Below are positions 40,104 to 48,971 of a DNA stretch of 64,000 bases, in pieces. Numbering within the stretch: position 1 is the first letter of the stretch; each line of letters begins with the position of its first letter. The notes beneath the pieces are model-generated. The model saw only the letters and a list, made by a program, of their open reading frames with translations. It was not told the origin of the DNA and did not search any database. The DNA comes from JABCPE02 sp963509715 (GTDB lineage Bacteria > Bacteroidota > Bacteroidia > Flavobacteriales > Weeksellaceae): contig CAUPCB010000001.1 in the NCBI GenBank assembly GCA_963509715.1, positions 1 to 64,000 of the forward strand, given 5' to 3'. The translations under genes were made by a program, and so were the position numbers.

Positions 40104-40472
40104 ATGGCAAAAAGAAAACATCATCATCCTTCAAGGAAATTCACTGTGATGGATCTTCTGAAAGGAAACTTTCTGAATAAGGAAGAGGTGAAGCAGCATT
40201 ATAAATATATTTTGTTTTGCTTCACACTTTTGATGATTATGATTTTTACCAATGATTTGGTGAATAGAAAGATAGGGGAAGTGAATGCTCTGAAAAGTCA
40301 GGTGGAAGAATACAAGTCTCAGAACGCCTATACCCAGAGCAAATTGATAAAAATAAAACTAGAGTCAGAACTCAGCAAGGAGGTTTTGAGGGATTCTTTG
40401 CAGGCATTGGAATCTCACCCTTTGAAGATATTAGTAAAAATGGATAGTTTGGACTATGGCAGAATCAAATGA
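40104..40472 (+). CDS. FtsL-like cell division protein
   Basis: A bitopic membrane protein of 122 aa: a basic cytosolic N-terminus (MAKRKHHHPSRKF), one membrane segment (about 35-53, YILFCFTLLMIMIFTNDLV) and a periplasmic coiled coil (about 57-100) rich in Lys, Glu and Leu heptads. Sequence similarity to E. coli FtsL is not visible, but its position between rsmH and ftsI, its size and its topology identify it as the Bacteroidota FtsL-like subunit that recruits FtsW/FtsI. The end overlaps the ftsI start by 17 nt, so translation is coupled. Confidence 0.85.
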   Translation: MAKRKHHHPSRKFTVMDLLKGNFLNKEEVKQHYKYILFCFTLLMIMIFTNDLVNRKIGEVNALKSQVEEYKSQNAYTQSKLIKIKLESELSKEVLRDSLQALESHPLKILVKMDSLDYGRIK

Positions 40473-42453
40473 TAAAAAACGAGCGAAAACACTCTATTGG
40501 GGCTACCTTTTTGTAATAGTAGCAGCGATTCTGTTTATAATTTTTGGGGTTAGAATTGTCTATTTGCAAAATAATTCAAATGTGGATGACATACAGAGAA
40601 CCATTCAGGCGAATTATAGAGCAGATACCATCAAAGCAGCGAGAGGAAATCTATATGCTGCCGATGGCTCTATTCTAGCAACCACGGTTATAAAATATAA
40701 TGTTTTTGTCGATTTTAAAATTATAAAAGATTCTGTTTTTGATAAGAAGGTGGGGATTTTGTCAGATTCTCTACATAAGATGTTTGGGAAAACCAAACAA
40801 GAGTTTAGAAGTTCTTTGAAACAACAAAAAAGAAGACAAAACCAATACTATACATTAGCGTTAAATCTTGATTTTGAACAAGTTAATAGGCTTAAAAGAT
40901 TTCCTATATTCGGAAAATATAATGCGAAAACAAAGACCTATAAAAAAGAAAGATGCCTGATAATAGAACCAAAATACAAAAGGATTTTGGCGACTAACCA
41001 AATCGGAGCGGGAACTATCGGGATTGATGATGAACGAGGAAAATCAGGATTTGAAGGGGCTTTTAGTCAGTATCTTTCTGGAAAAGATGGTAGAAGATGG
41101 GTGCAGAGGGTAAATTCTAAACAGTGGAAACCTATTGATTTCTGGGAAATAAGAGAGCCTGTCGATGGGCAGGATGTTTATACTACACTAGATTTGAGGA
41201 TACAGGATATTGCCCATTCTGCTTTGGAAAAACAGCTCTATGCATTTAGCGCTCATCATGGAAGTGTTTTGGTCATGGAGACTGCGACTGGGAAAATCCG
41301 AGCGATGGTTAATCTCCGTAAAAATGAGCAAGGTAGGTATGTAGATGCATATAATTATGCCCTAAGGGATGCTACAGAGCCAGGGTCTACTTTTAAGGTG
41401 GTTTCTCTTTTGGCGGCGATGGATGACGGCTTTATAGACAAAAATACGACTGTAAATACAGGCGGTGGTATTTGGGAATATAACGGACAGCGGATAACTG
41501 ACAGCCACATGGGAGGAACTTATGACATTAGTCAAATATTAGCATTGTCAAGTAATGTAGGTTCGGCTAAACTGATAGTAAAATCGTATTCATCTAATCC
41601 ACAGATATTTATCAATCATCTTAGAAGATGGAAAATGTTTGATAAACTGGATATAGAACTCCCTGGTGCAGCTAAACCTATGATTGTAACGCCAGAGAGC
41701 AAAAGATGGAATAAGGCGACACTTGCATCAATGTCTTATGGTTATGCTTCGGCATTCAGTCTATTACAGCTTGCTACTTTTTATAATGGAATAGCCAATG
41801 ATGGCAAAATGGTGAAACCGCTTTTCATCGATAAAATCATGAAAGATGGTAAGGTGACACATACTGCGACTCCGCAGGTTATGGTAGAAAGAATGGCATC
41901 TCCTAAGGCTATCCAGATGATGACAGAGGCTCTTACCAAGGCAGTAGAAAAAGGAACAGCCAAGAGTATCTTTACACCGAATCTGAAAATGGCAGGTAAA
42001 ACAGGAACTACTCGTTTTGAATATTGGAAGGGAGGCGGAAAATATCAAGCTTCATTCGCAGGGTTTTATCCAGCGGATGATCCTAAATATACTTGTATCG
42101 TGATGATTAACCAGCCGCAGGGGAATTACTATGGAGGAGTAGTGGCAGCGCCTGTATTTAAGGAAATTGCAGGGAAAACATTCCTAAAAACACCGCTGAA
42201 TATAGGAGAGGAAATGCTAAATGATAAAAAAGTAAATCTAAAGAAACTAATCGTACCAAATCCTAAAATAAGCGTAGCAGGCGGAAAAATGCCAAATCTA
42301 AAAGGACTGGCAGGGAAAAATGTAATTCCACAGCTGGAAAATTTGGGGTATCGTGTGAGTTATAAAGGCGTTGGGAGGATATTGGAGCAGTTCCCAGAAG
42401 CAGGAACAGTGATGAAGAAAGACCAAAAAATTTATCTAAGAATGCAGAATTAA
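40456..42453 (+). CDS. ftsI: septal penicillin-binding protein FtsI (PBP3) with PASTA domain
   Basis: The transpeptidase that cross-links septal peptidoglycan, partner of FtsW. A 665-aa protein: membrane anchor (about 15-37), a PBP dimerisation/pedestal domain (about 55-230) and a transpeptidase domain. The active-site motifs are Ser311-T-F-Lys314, Ser365-S-Asn367 and Lys515-T-Gly517. The C-terminal ~60 residues (PNLKGLAGKNVIPQLENLGYRVSYKGVGRILEQFPEAG) form one PASTA domain. That domain is typical of FtsI in Bacteroidota and Firmicutes and absent from E. coli FtsI. It overlaps ftsL at the 5' end; the next ORF begins 1 nt after its stop. Confidence 0.95.
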   Translation: MAESNDKKRAKTLYWGYLFVIVAAILFIIFGVRIVYLQNNSNVDDIQRTIQANYRADTIKAARGNLYAADGSILATTVIKYNVFVDFKIIKDSVFDKKVGILSDSLHKMFGKTKQEFRSSLKQQKRRQNQYYTLALNLDFEQVNRLKRFPIFGKYNAKTKTYKKERCLIIEPKYKRILATNQIGAGTIGIDDERGKSGFEGAFSQYLSGKDGRRWVQRVNSKQWKPIDFWEIREPVDGQDVYTTLDLRIQDIAHSALEKQLYAFSAHHGSVLVMETATGKIRAMVNLRKNEQGRYVDAYNYALRDATEPGSTFKVVSLLAAMDDGFIDKNTTVNTGGGIWEYNGQRITDSHMGGTYDISQILALSSNVGSAKLIVKSYSSNPQIFINHLRRWKMFDKLDIELPGAAKPMIVTPESKRWNKATLASMSYGYASAFSLLQLATFYNGIANDGKMVKPLFIDKIMKDGKVTHTATPQVMVERMASPKAIQMMTEALTKAVEKGTAKSIFTPNLKMAGKTGTTRFEYWKGGGKYQASFAGFYPADDPKYTCIVMINQPQGNYYGGVVAAPVFKEIAGKTFLKTPLNIGEEMLNDKKVNLKKLIVPNPKISVAGGKMPNLKGLAGKNVIPQLENLGYRVSYKGVGRILEQFPEAGTVMKKDQKIYLRMQN

Positions 42454-42454
42454 A

Positions 42455-42661
42455 ATGAATAGAGAAAAATTTTATCCAGTGGTGTCAGGAGGAAAAGATA
42501 ACCAATCAGTATTGTTGGGCGTTTTGCACATTTTTATACTGACATTTGTTTTGAGAAGATTTATCAAAATCCTGAAAGAGGAAGGCGGTTCTTCGGATAT
42601 GAGTAAGATATTATTAGGGATTTTGGTAGTGGTTATTTTGTTTTTTTGGTTTTACAAATAG
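42455..42661 (+). CDS. N-terminal part of a probably frameshifted membrane protein
   Basis: A 68-aa ORF between ftsI and murE with two hydrophobic segments (about 18-37 and 51-67) separated by a charged turn (KEEGGSSDMSK). Alone it matches no family I know. It ends at a run of seven T residues where a shift to the -1 frame would continue into the next ORF as ILFFLVLQIVKFFRKKG. That is the membrane-to-cytosol transition expected in STM3941-like proteins. I therefore read it as the 5' half of a disrupted gene. Two separate coupled genes is the alternative, since a GTG for the second ORF overlaps this stop by one base (TAGTG). Confidence 0.6.
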   Translation: MNREKFYPVVSGGKDNQSVLLGVLHIFILTFVLRRFIKILKEEGGSSDMSKILLGILVVVILFFWFYK

Positions 42662-43017
42662 TGAAATTTTTCCGTAAAAAAGGAAAAGAAAATGATAAAG
42701 CAGGACTTTTAATTAATGAAGAAGGAATCGTTGATTTCGTTTCTGAGAAAGAAAATCTGGGGCTTATTGCTTGGAAGGATATAGAGCAGATTAGGATTAA
42801 AAATAATTTTTTAGGAGGGGTAAAATTGCTTTTAATGCTTAAAAATCCTAATGAATATATCAATGGAGCAAAGGACTGGAATACTAAAAAGAAGATGAGG
42901 CTCCAATACAGAAAATGGGGAACACCAGCGGTTATCAATATTGATAATTTAGAGGTAAAACCAGATGATTTAGTGAAAGTTATAAAAAACGAGTTTGTAT
43001 TAAAAAAATCTGAATAG
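42661..43017 (+). CDS. C-terminal part of an STM3941-like protein
   Basis: About 118 aa from a GTG at 42661; the frame is open upstream to a TTG at 42646. The opening is basic (KFFRKKGKEND), then come AGLLINEEGIVDFVSEKENLGLIAWKDIEQIRI, VKLLLMLKNPNEYINGAKDWNTKKKMRLQYRKWGTPAVINIDNLEV and a final helix. This layout (a deeply conserved GL-I-E-GI and IPWKDI-type core, then KNP and the GTP-I-I segment) matches the cytosolic domain of the STM3941 family as I remember it, whose members start with two membrane helices. Those helices are supplied here by the preceding ORF in the -1 frame. Function unknown; it sits inside the dcw cluster. Confidence 0.65.
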   Translation: MKFFRKKGKENDKAGLLINEEGIVDFVSEKENLGLIAWKDIEQIRIKNNFLGGVKLLLMLKNPNEYINGAKDWNTKKKMRLQYRKWGTPAVINIDNLEVKPDDLVKVIKNEFVLKKSE

Positions 43018-43066
43018 GTAGTTTAGATTGAACATAACCATCAGAATATAAAAGAAATAAAAGAGA

Positions 43067-44527
43067 ATGATTTTAAGTCAAATATTGAGTAGAGTATCTA
43101 TTTTGGAAAACCTCGGAAGTTTGGAAAAGGAGGTTTCTGAGATAGTTTTTGACAGCAGAAAAGTTGTGAAAAATGCTCTTTATGCAGCACTGAAAGGCAG
43201 CGTTTCGGATGGGCATCTGTATATAGATTCTGCGATAGAAAACGGGGTGAGTGTGATTGTTTGTGAAGATTTTCCAGAGAAAATAAATGAAGCCGTTACT
43301 TACATCAAAGTAAAAAACGCCTCCAAAACTTTGGGAAAAATAGCGAGTAATTTCTATGGAAATCCATCGGAAAAGCTTAATCTTATAGGGATTACAGGAA
43401 CGAATGGTAAAACCTCTACGGCGACTCTGTTGTTTGATGTTTACCAGAATTTAGGGTTTTCTTCGGCGCTGATTTCTACGGTGGAATATAGAATTGGTGA
43501 AGAGATTATCCCATCTACCCACACCACGCCAGATGTAGTAAGGCTCAATCAGATGCTGGCAAAAGCAGTGGAAAAAGGCTGTGAATATGCTTTCATGGAA
43601 GTTAGTTCCCATGGAATTCATCAAGACAGAATAGAAGGGCTGAATTTTAAAATCGCTGGTTTTACGAACATTACGCACGACCATTTGGATTATCACAAAA
43701 CCTTTTTGGAGTATCTGAATGTGAAGAAAAGATTTTTTGATGAATTGCCAGAAACTGCCGTTGCCATCACCAATATCGATGATAAAAACGGAAATGTAAT
43801 GCTCCAAAGCACCAAGGCAAAAAAGAAAACCTACGCCTTGAAAACTATGGCAGATTATCAGGCAAAAATCTTGGAAGTTGATTTCGATGGGATGCTGCTG
43901 AATTTCAATGGGAAGGAGTTTTGGACAACTTTGACAGGGAAATTTAATGTTTATAATTTGCTTTTGGTTTTCGCCATTGCTTCCGAATTAGGATTTGAAG
44001 GAAATGAAATTTTACAAGCGATTTCTAAGCTGAAAAGAGTGAACGGAAGATTTGAAACGATGAAATCCGACAGTGGTATTTTCTTCATTGTAGATTATGC
44101 CCACACGCCCGATGCTCTGGAAAATGTCTTGGACAGTATCAATGAAATTCGGACAAAGAACGAAAGGTTGATTACCGTTTTCGGCTGTGGAGGAGATAGA
44201 GATAAGGAAAAACGCCCTAAAATGGGAAATGTAGCTTCCGCGAAATCCACACTGGCGATTATCACTTCTGATAATCCGAGAACAGAAGAGCCTTTGGAGA
44301 TAATTAAAGAGATAGAAGCAGGCGTAGAACCGCAGAATTTCAGTAAATATACTTCTATTCCAGACCGAAAAGAGGCGATAAAAATGGCGATAAAATTTGC
44401 TGAGCCAAAGGATATTGTCCTCGTTGCAGGAAAAGGACATGAAACATACCAAGAAATCAATGGTGTGAGACATCATTTTGATGATAAAGAAGTGATAAAA
44501 GAATTATTAACCCTTATGGGAAAGTAA
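43067..44527 (+). CDS. murE: UDP-MurNAc-L-Ala-D-Glu:meso-DAP ligase
   Basis: Adds meso-diaminopimelate to the peptidoglycan precursor. 486 aa with the three Mur ligase domains: the N-terminal UDP-binding region (FDSRKVVKNALYAALKGSVSDGHLYI), an ATPase domain with P-loop LIGITGTNGKTST (about 108-120), THTTPDVVRLN, MEVSSHGIHQDRIEGL and THDHLDYH, and the C-terminal domain with VDYAHTPDALENVL. The DNPR motif in ITSDNPRTEEPLEII (about residue 402) specifies meso-DAP rather than lysine. mraY follows in the same operon. Confidence 0.97.
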   Translation: MILSQILSRVSILENLGSLEKEVSEIVFDSRKVVKNALYAALKGSVSDGHLYIDSAIENGVSVIVCEDFPEKINEAVTYIKVKNASKTLGKIASNFYGNPSEKLNLIGITGTNGKTSTATLLFDVYQNLGFSSALISTVEYRIGEEIIPSTHTTPDVVRLNQMLAKAVEKGCEYAFMEVSSHGIHQDRIEGLNFKIAGFTNITHDHLDYHKTFLEYLNVKKRFFDELPETAVAITNIDDKNGNVMLQSTKAKKKTYALKTMADYQAKILEVDFDGMLLNFNGKEFWTTLTGKFNVYNLLLVFAIASELGFEGNEILQAISKLKRVNGRFETMKSDSGIFFIVDYAHTPDALENVLDSINEIRTKNERLITVFGCGGDRDKEKRPKMGNVASAKSTLAIITSDNPRTEEPLEIIKEIEAGVEPQNFSKYTSIPDRKEAIKMAIKFAEPKDIVLVAGKGHETYQEINGVRHHFDDKEVIKELLTLMGK

Positions 44528-44550
44528 AACAATAAAAACAGACGAATAAA

Positions 44551-45792
44551 ATGCTATACTACTTATATGAATATTTAACGAGTCAAGGAATCCATATCCC
44601 AGGGTTGAATTTGTTGCGATATATTTCATTTCGTGCAGGGATGTCTGTGCTTTTGTCCTTGTGGATAGCCCTTGTTTATGGGAAGAAAATCATTAACTTC
44701 CTCCGAAGAAGGCAGATGGGAGAACTCGTGAGAGACCTCGGATTAGAAGGACAGAAACAAAAAGAAGGAACGCCGACGATGGGCGGTCTGATTATCGTTA
44801 TTTCTACACTGATTCCAGTTTTGCTGTTCACGAAACTGAATAATGTTTATATCGTTCTCCTTGTGGTTTCGGTGCTTTGGATGGGTGCGATTGGTTTCAT
44901 TGATGATTATCTCAAGAAAATCAAAAAGAACAAAGATGGTCTGAGTGGTAAATTCAAAGTGATAGGTCAGGTAGGTTTAGGTCTTATCGTAGGAGTAACG
45001 ATGTATTTCCATGAAGGAGTGGTTATCAAACGAGAAGTTCCAGACCTGCCACAAGCAACACAACACAGCGCGGTAGAAAAATTCTCTTCTGAAGAAAAAG
45101 CGATAATTTCTACAGTTCCTTTCGTTAAAAATAATGAGTTTGATTACAGCAAAGTTCTTTTCTGGATGGATGAGCAGGATGCTCAGAAATGGTCTTGGAT
45201 AGTTTTCATTCCTGTGGTTATTTTCATTGTAACAGCTGTTTCTAATGGAGCAAATATCACCGATGGGATAGATGGTCTAGCAGCTGGGACAAGTGCGGTG
45301 ATACTGCTTACTTTGGCGTTTTTCGCGTATGTTTCGGGGAATATCATTTTTGCGGATTATCTCAATATAATGTTTATCCCAGACACGGGCGAAACTACCA
45401 TTTTCACGATTGCCCTCGTAGGAGCAGTTATCGGATTTTTTTGGTATAATACCTATCCAGCGCAAGTGTTTATGGGAGATACGGGAAGTCTGATGCTGGG
45501 TGGAGTGATCGCGGTTTTGGCGATTATTCTCAGAAAAGAACTATTGATTCCTGTTCTTTGTGGAATCTTTTTGGTGGAAAATCTTTCGGTGGTTTTGCAG
45601 GTGCTGGTTTTCAAATACAGAAAGAAAAAACATGGGCTGGAATACGCACAGAATAACCGACTATTTAAAATGTCGCCTTTGCACCACCATTATCAGAAAA
45701 GCGGTTACCACGAAAGTAAAATCGTTAATAGAATGATTATCATAGGTGTGATTTTGGCGGTAATTTGTTTAATAACCTTGAAAATAAGATAA
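44551..45792 (+). CDS. mraY: phospho-N-acetylmuramoyl-pentapeptide-transferase
   Basis: Transfers phospho-MurNAc-pentapeptide from UDP to undecaprenyl phosphate, forming lipid I. At 413 aa it is an inner-membrane protein with ten helices. Conserved cytosolic-face motifs: KEGTPTMGGLIIV, the Asp-rich GFIDDYLKK, GANITDGIDGLAAGTSAV with its catalytic Asp, MGDTGSLMLGGVIAVL, and the His-rich SPLHHHYQKSGYHESKIVNR. An insertion of about 45 residues (about 155-215, including a hydrophilic stretch with QATQHSAVEKFSSEEK) makes it longer than the E. coli enzyme (360 aa), as usual in Bacteroidota. Confidence 0.96.
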   Translation: MLYYLYEYLTSQGIHIPGLNLLRYISFRAGMSVLLSLWIALVYGKKIINFLRRRQMGELVRDLGLEGQKQKEGTPTMGGLIIVISTLIPVLLFTKLNNVYIVLLVVSVLWMGAIGFIDDYLKKIKKNKDGLSGKFKVIGQVGLGLIVGVTMYFHEGVVIKREVPDLPQATQHSAVEKFSSEEKAIISTVPFVKNNEFDYSKVLFWMDEQDAQKWSWIVFIPVVIFIVTAVSNGANITDGIDGLAAGTSAVILLTLAFFAYVSGNIIFADYLNIMFIPDTGETTIFTIALVGAVIGFFWYNTYPAQVFMGDTGSLMLGGVIAVLAIILRKELLIPVLCGIFLVENLSVVLQVLVFKYRKKKHGLEYAQNNRLFKMSPLHHHYQKSGYHESKIVNRMIIIGVILAVICLITLKIR

Positions 45793-45804
45793 AATTTAAT
45801 TAAA

Positions 45805-46350
45805 ATGGGATTCTTTTCAAAATTGTTTGGAGGCAAAGATGAGGATGAAATAGATTTCAATATTTATTTGGAGTTTGCCAAACTGATTAGCCTTGATGAT
45901 AAAAAAGTTTTGTCAGAGGTTAAAGAGTTGATTACTAATACAGATAGGTTCATTTCAAAGAATAAAGAATTCTATGAAAATAGAGGAATAGACCTAGATA
46001 AATGGAAAAAGTCAAGGCTCGTTTGGATGGGTTTTGCAGATATTTTGATTAGTAATGGTTATGCAGAGGAGTTTGACTGGAAATGTGAATTGGAGAGTTT
46101 TGAGTTTTTGCTGACAGAGTTAAAATCATTTAAGGCTTACGCTCTGGAACTTCCTCCATTGGCTGAAGACAAACACGATGTCTATGGCTGGATAAGCGCA
46201 ATCAATACTGCTTGGCATGGGTATGGAGTTTATCTCATGCAGATGTATATAGACAGTGACAGCTATGTGATTTTCCCTATTGAAGCCAGCAAGACGGAAT
46301 TTCTAGAAACAGAGAGCAAAAAGATAAATGAAATGTTCATGATTTGTTAA
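45805..46350 (+). CDS. hypothetical protein inserted between mraY and murD
   Basis: A 181-aa acidic soluble protein. It opens MGFFSKLFGGKDEDEID, an amphipathic basic-then-acidic start often seen in small membrane-peripheral proteins. A helical body then includes WMGFADILISNGYAEEFDWKCELESFEFLLTEL and a C-terminal part with GWISAINTAWHGYGVYLMQMYIDSDSYVIFPI. I see some resemblance to DUF6630-type proteins but cannot confirm it. It is translated in the same direction with gaps of 12 and 11 nt to mraY and murD, so it is expressed with the cell wall genes. It is not a normal dcw member. Confidence 0.65.
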   Translation: MGFFSKLFGGKDEDEIDFNIYLEFAKLISLDDKKVLSEVKELITNTDRFISKNKEFYENRGIDLDKWKKSRLVWMGFADILISNGYAEEFDWKCELESFEFLLTELKSFKAYALELPPLAEDKHDVYGWISAINTAWHGYGVYLMQMYIDSDSYVIFPIEASKTEFLETESKKINEMFMIC

Positions 46351-46361
46351 TATAGAAAAAA

Positions 46362-47687
46362 ATGAAAATAATAATATTAGGTGGCGGTGAAAGTGGCGTA
46401 GGAGCAGCTGTTTTAGCGAAGAAAAAAGGACTGGAAGTTTTCCTTTCGGATCGTGGCGTTATTAAGGAGCATTATAAACAACAGTTACAGGAGGAGGGGA
46501 TAGATTTTGAAGAAGGGAAGCATAGCGAGGAGCGGATTTTAGCCGCGGACTGGGTTATTAAATCACCTGGGATACCAAAGAAAGCTCCTTTAATTCAAAA
46601 GATTAAAGAAAAAGGAATCCGCCTGTCATCAGAGATAGAATTTGCGGCGGAATTTACCGATGCCAAAATCGTAGCAGTGACGGGAAGCAATGGTAAAACG
46701 ACCACCACATCGCTGATTTATCATATTCTGAAAAACAGCGGATTAAATGTCGGGCTGGGCGGAAACATCGGTAAAAGTTTTGCGATGCAGGTGGCGACAG
46801 AAAATTTTGAATATTATGTATTGGAAATCAGTAGTTTCCAGCTGGATGATGTTCAGCATTTTAGACCATATATTAGTTTGCTTTTAAACTTGTCGCCAGA
46901 CCATTTGGACCAGTATAATTATAATTACGAAGAATATGCATTAGCAAAATTCCGAATTGCTGAAAATCAGGAAAATGATAACTATTTCATTTACAATAAA
47001 GACGATGAGATGAGCATGAAACTCCTTCAAGAACTGAATTTGAGAGTGAAAAAAATTCCGTTTTCCATGAAGGAAAAACTTGATGAGGGAGGTTATTCTG
47101 TGGATGAGAATCTGGTGGTTAAGCTTCGTGAAGAATTTTCTATGAAAATAGAAGATTTGGCTCTCGTAGGAAAGCACAATGTAGCGAACAGTCTCGCTGC
47201 AAGCATTGCGGGTAAGTTGTTGAATATCAGTAATGAAAGTATTAGAAATTCATTGATGACTTTTCAGGCTGTGGAGCATAGATTGGAAGAAGTGGCGGTG
47301 AGAGACGGAGTGAAATACATCAATGACAGTAAGGCCACCAATGTAAATGCCACATACTACGCATTGGAAAGTATGAAGCGACCAGTGATTTGGATAGTGG
47401 GTGGAGTGGATAAAGGGAATGACTATTCCGAAATAGCAGATTTGGTGAAGAAAAAAGTAAAAGCTGTTATCTGTATGGGGCTGGATAACTCTAAGATTAT
47501 CAGTTTTTTCCAAGGGATAAAGGAAAACATTTATGATACATCGAGCATGGAAGAGGCTGTCCGTACCGCTAAGAAATTAGCTCAAAATGGAGATGCTGTG
47601 CTGCTTTCTCCGTGTTGTGCGAGTTTTGATTTGTTTGATAACTATGAGGATAGGGGCAGAAAATTTAAAACAGAAGTTTTTAAGTAA
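46362..47687 (+). CDS. murD: UDP-N-acetylmuramoyl-L-alanine--D-glutamate ligase
   Basis: Adds D-Glu to UDP-MurNAc-L-Ala. At 441 aa, the N-terminal Rossmann-like domain is IIILGGGESGVGAAVLAKKKG. The ATPase P-loop is IVAVTGSNGKTTTTSLIYHIL (about 105-125) with GGNIGKS, LEISSFQLDDVQHFRP and NLSPDHLDQY. The C-terminal domain includes VAVRDGVKYINDSKATNVNATYYALESM, IWIVGGVDKGNDYSEI and LLSPCCASFDLFDNYEDRGRKF. These last two are hallmark MurD motifs. Confidence 0.97.
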   Translation: MKIIILGGGESGVGAAVLAKKKGLEVFLSDRGVIKEHYKQQLQEEGIDFEEGKHSEERILAADWVIKSPGIPKKAPLIQKIKEKGIRLSSEIEFAAEFTDAKIVAVTGSNGKTTTTSLIYHILKNSGLNVGLGGNIGKSFAMQVATENFEYYVLEISSFQLDDVQHFRPYISLLLNLSPDHLDQYNYNYEEYALAKFRIAENQENDNYFIYNKDDEMSMKLLQELNLRVKKIPFSMKEKLDEGGYSVDENLVVKLREEFSMKIEDLALVGKHNVANSLAASIAGKLLNISNESIRNSLMTFQAVEHRLEEVAVRDGVKYINDSKATNVNATYYALESMKRPVIWIVGGVDKGNDYSEIADLVKKKVKAVICMGLDNSKIISFFQGIKENIYDTSSMEEAVRTAKKLAQNGDAVLLSPCCASFDLFDNYEDRGRKFKTEVFK

Positions 47688-47703
47688 AAAAAGAAACTTA
47701 TAA

Positions 47704-48939
47704 ATGACTCAAAATAAAACACAAAAAAGAAATTTTTTTAAAGGAGATAAGGTATTGTGGTATATTATTATCGCAATATCTATTTTCTCTTTTTTCCCTG
47801 TTTATTCTGCAAGTACGAATTTACAATATATCGTAGGGGAAGGAACAACAATTTTCCATTTAGCAAAACATGCAGGGCTTATTCTGTTTGGGCTTTGTAT
47901 AATGGCTAGTGTTACCCATTTTATAAAATATGAATGGATTGGAAAACTGAGTGGAATAGTTTTAGTTCTCATGGTGCCTGTTTTATTATTAGCGAGTTAT
48001 TTTGGGAGTAATATTGGTGGAGCAAGTGCAGGTCGGTGGGTTTCATTGGGGCCAATAAGATTTCAGCCATCTACATTTGCTTATTTGGTGTTGATAGTGT
48101 ATCTCTGCCGTCATTTGGCGAAAAATATGCCTGCAAATAAGGATAAGATTTCTTATTGGAATCATGCTTTGATTATTGTGCCTATTTTGGTCATTTTTGC
48201 TTTGATTGCAAAGGATAACGGTTCTACAGCACTTATGATTTTGATAATGTCCATAGCGGTATTGGTTGTGGGGCAGTATCCATTGAAATATATTATAAGA
48301 ATAGGGGCAGTTGCTATCGTTGGGGTTACGATGTTTTTATTTGTAGCATTGAATACCAATACTTTCAAAAATACCCGTGTTCATACTTGGATTAGCAGGG
48401 TGGAAACTTTCTTTAATTCAGATAAACTTAATGAGTCCGAAAATGAAGCATTGAAAGCAAAAAATTACCAAATTAATCAAGCAAAAGCCGCGATAGTACA
48501 TGGAGGATTTTTAGGTGTAGGGCCAGGGAAAAGTGCATTGAAGCAGTCGCTTCCTCAGTCTGCATCGGATTTTATTTTTGCTATCATTGTTGAAGAATAT
48601 GGATTTTTAGGGGCAGTTATGCTGATGGGTGCCTACTTTATCATGCTGATGCGGATAGTCATCATCGCTAATAAAATACCTACATTTTATGGCTCCTTAT
48701 TGGTTTTATCAATAGGAATGATGATATTTTTACAATTGGCGGTGAACATTGCCGTTGCGGTGAATATTATCCCTGTTACAGGGCAGCCACTTCCTTTGAT
48801 AAGTTATGGGGGAACTTCTATGCTGGTTACCTATCTTCAGCTCGGAATAGTTTTAAATATCAGTTCGAGGATACAGGTTTTAGGAGAGGAAGGTCTGGGA
48901 GAAAAACAAATAGCCAAAGAAATGAGTGATATTGCATAG
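47704..48939 (+). CDS. ftsW: septal peptidoglycan glycosyltransferase FtsW
   Basis: A SEDS-family lipid II polymerase that works with FtsI. At 411 aa it has about ten membrane helices. Characteristic features: an N-terminal cytosolic KTQKRNFFKGDKVLWY, GGASAGRWVSLGPIRFQPSTFAYLVLIVYLCRHL (the RW-LGPI-QPSE-type motif), and a large periplasmic loop with INQAKAAIVHGGFLGVGPGKSALKQSLPQSASDFIFAIIVEEYG. The catalytic Asp of that loop is in SASDFIFA. The end NIIPVTGQPLPLISYGGTSMLVTYLQLGIVLNIS is strongly conserved. Its position between murD and murG is canonical. Confidence 0.96.
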   Translation: MTQNKTQKRNFFKGDKVLWYIIIAISIFSFFPVYSASTNLQYIVGEGTTIFHLAKHAGLILFGLCIMASVTHFIKYEWIGKLSGIVLVLMVPVLLLASYFGSNIGGASAGRWVSLGPIRFQPSTFAYLVLIVYLCRHLAKNMPANKDKISYWNHALIIVPILVIFALIAKDNGSTALMILIMSIAVLVVGQYPLKYIIRIGAVAIVGVTMFLFVALNTNTFKNTRVHTWISRVETFFNSDKLNESENEALKAKNYQINQAKAAIVHGGFLGVGPGKSALKQSLPQSASDFIFAIIVEEYGFLGAVMLMGAYFIMLMRIVIIANKIPTFYGSLLVLSIGMMIFLQLAVNIAVAVNIIPVTGQPLPLISYGGTSMLVTYLQLGIVLNISSRIQVLGEEGLGEKQIAKEMSDIA

Positions 48940-48971
48940 ATTAGTATCATTTTTGAAAAATAAAAAAAGAA

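Noticed and set aside
44012..44476. Minus-strand ORFs of 121-154 aa inside murE
   Set aside because: Shadows of the murE coding sequence, whose motifs are continuous on the plus strand.
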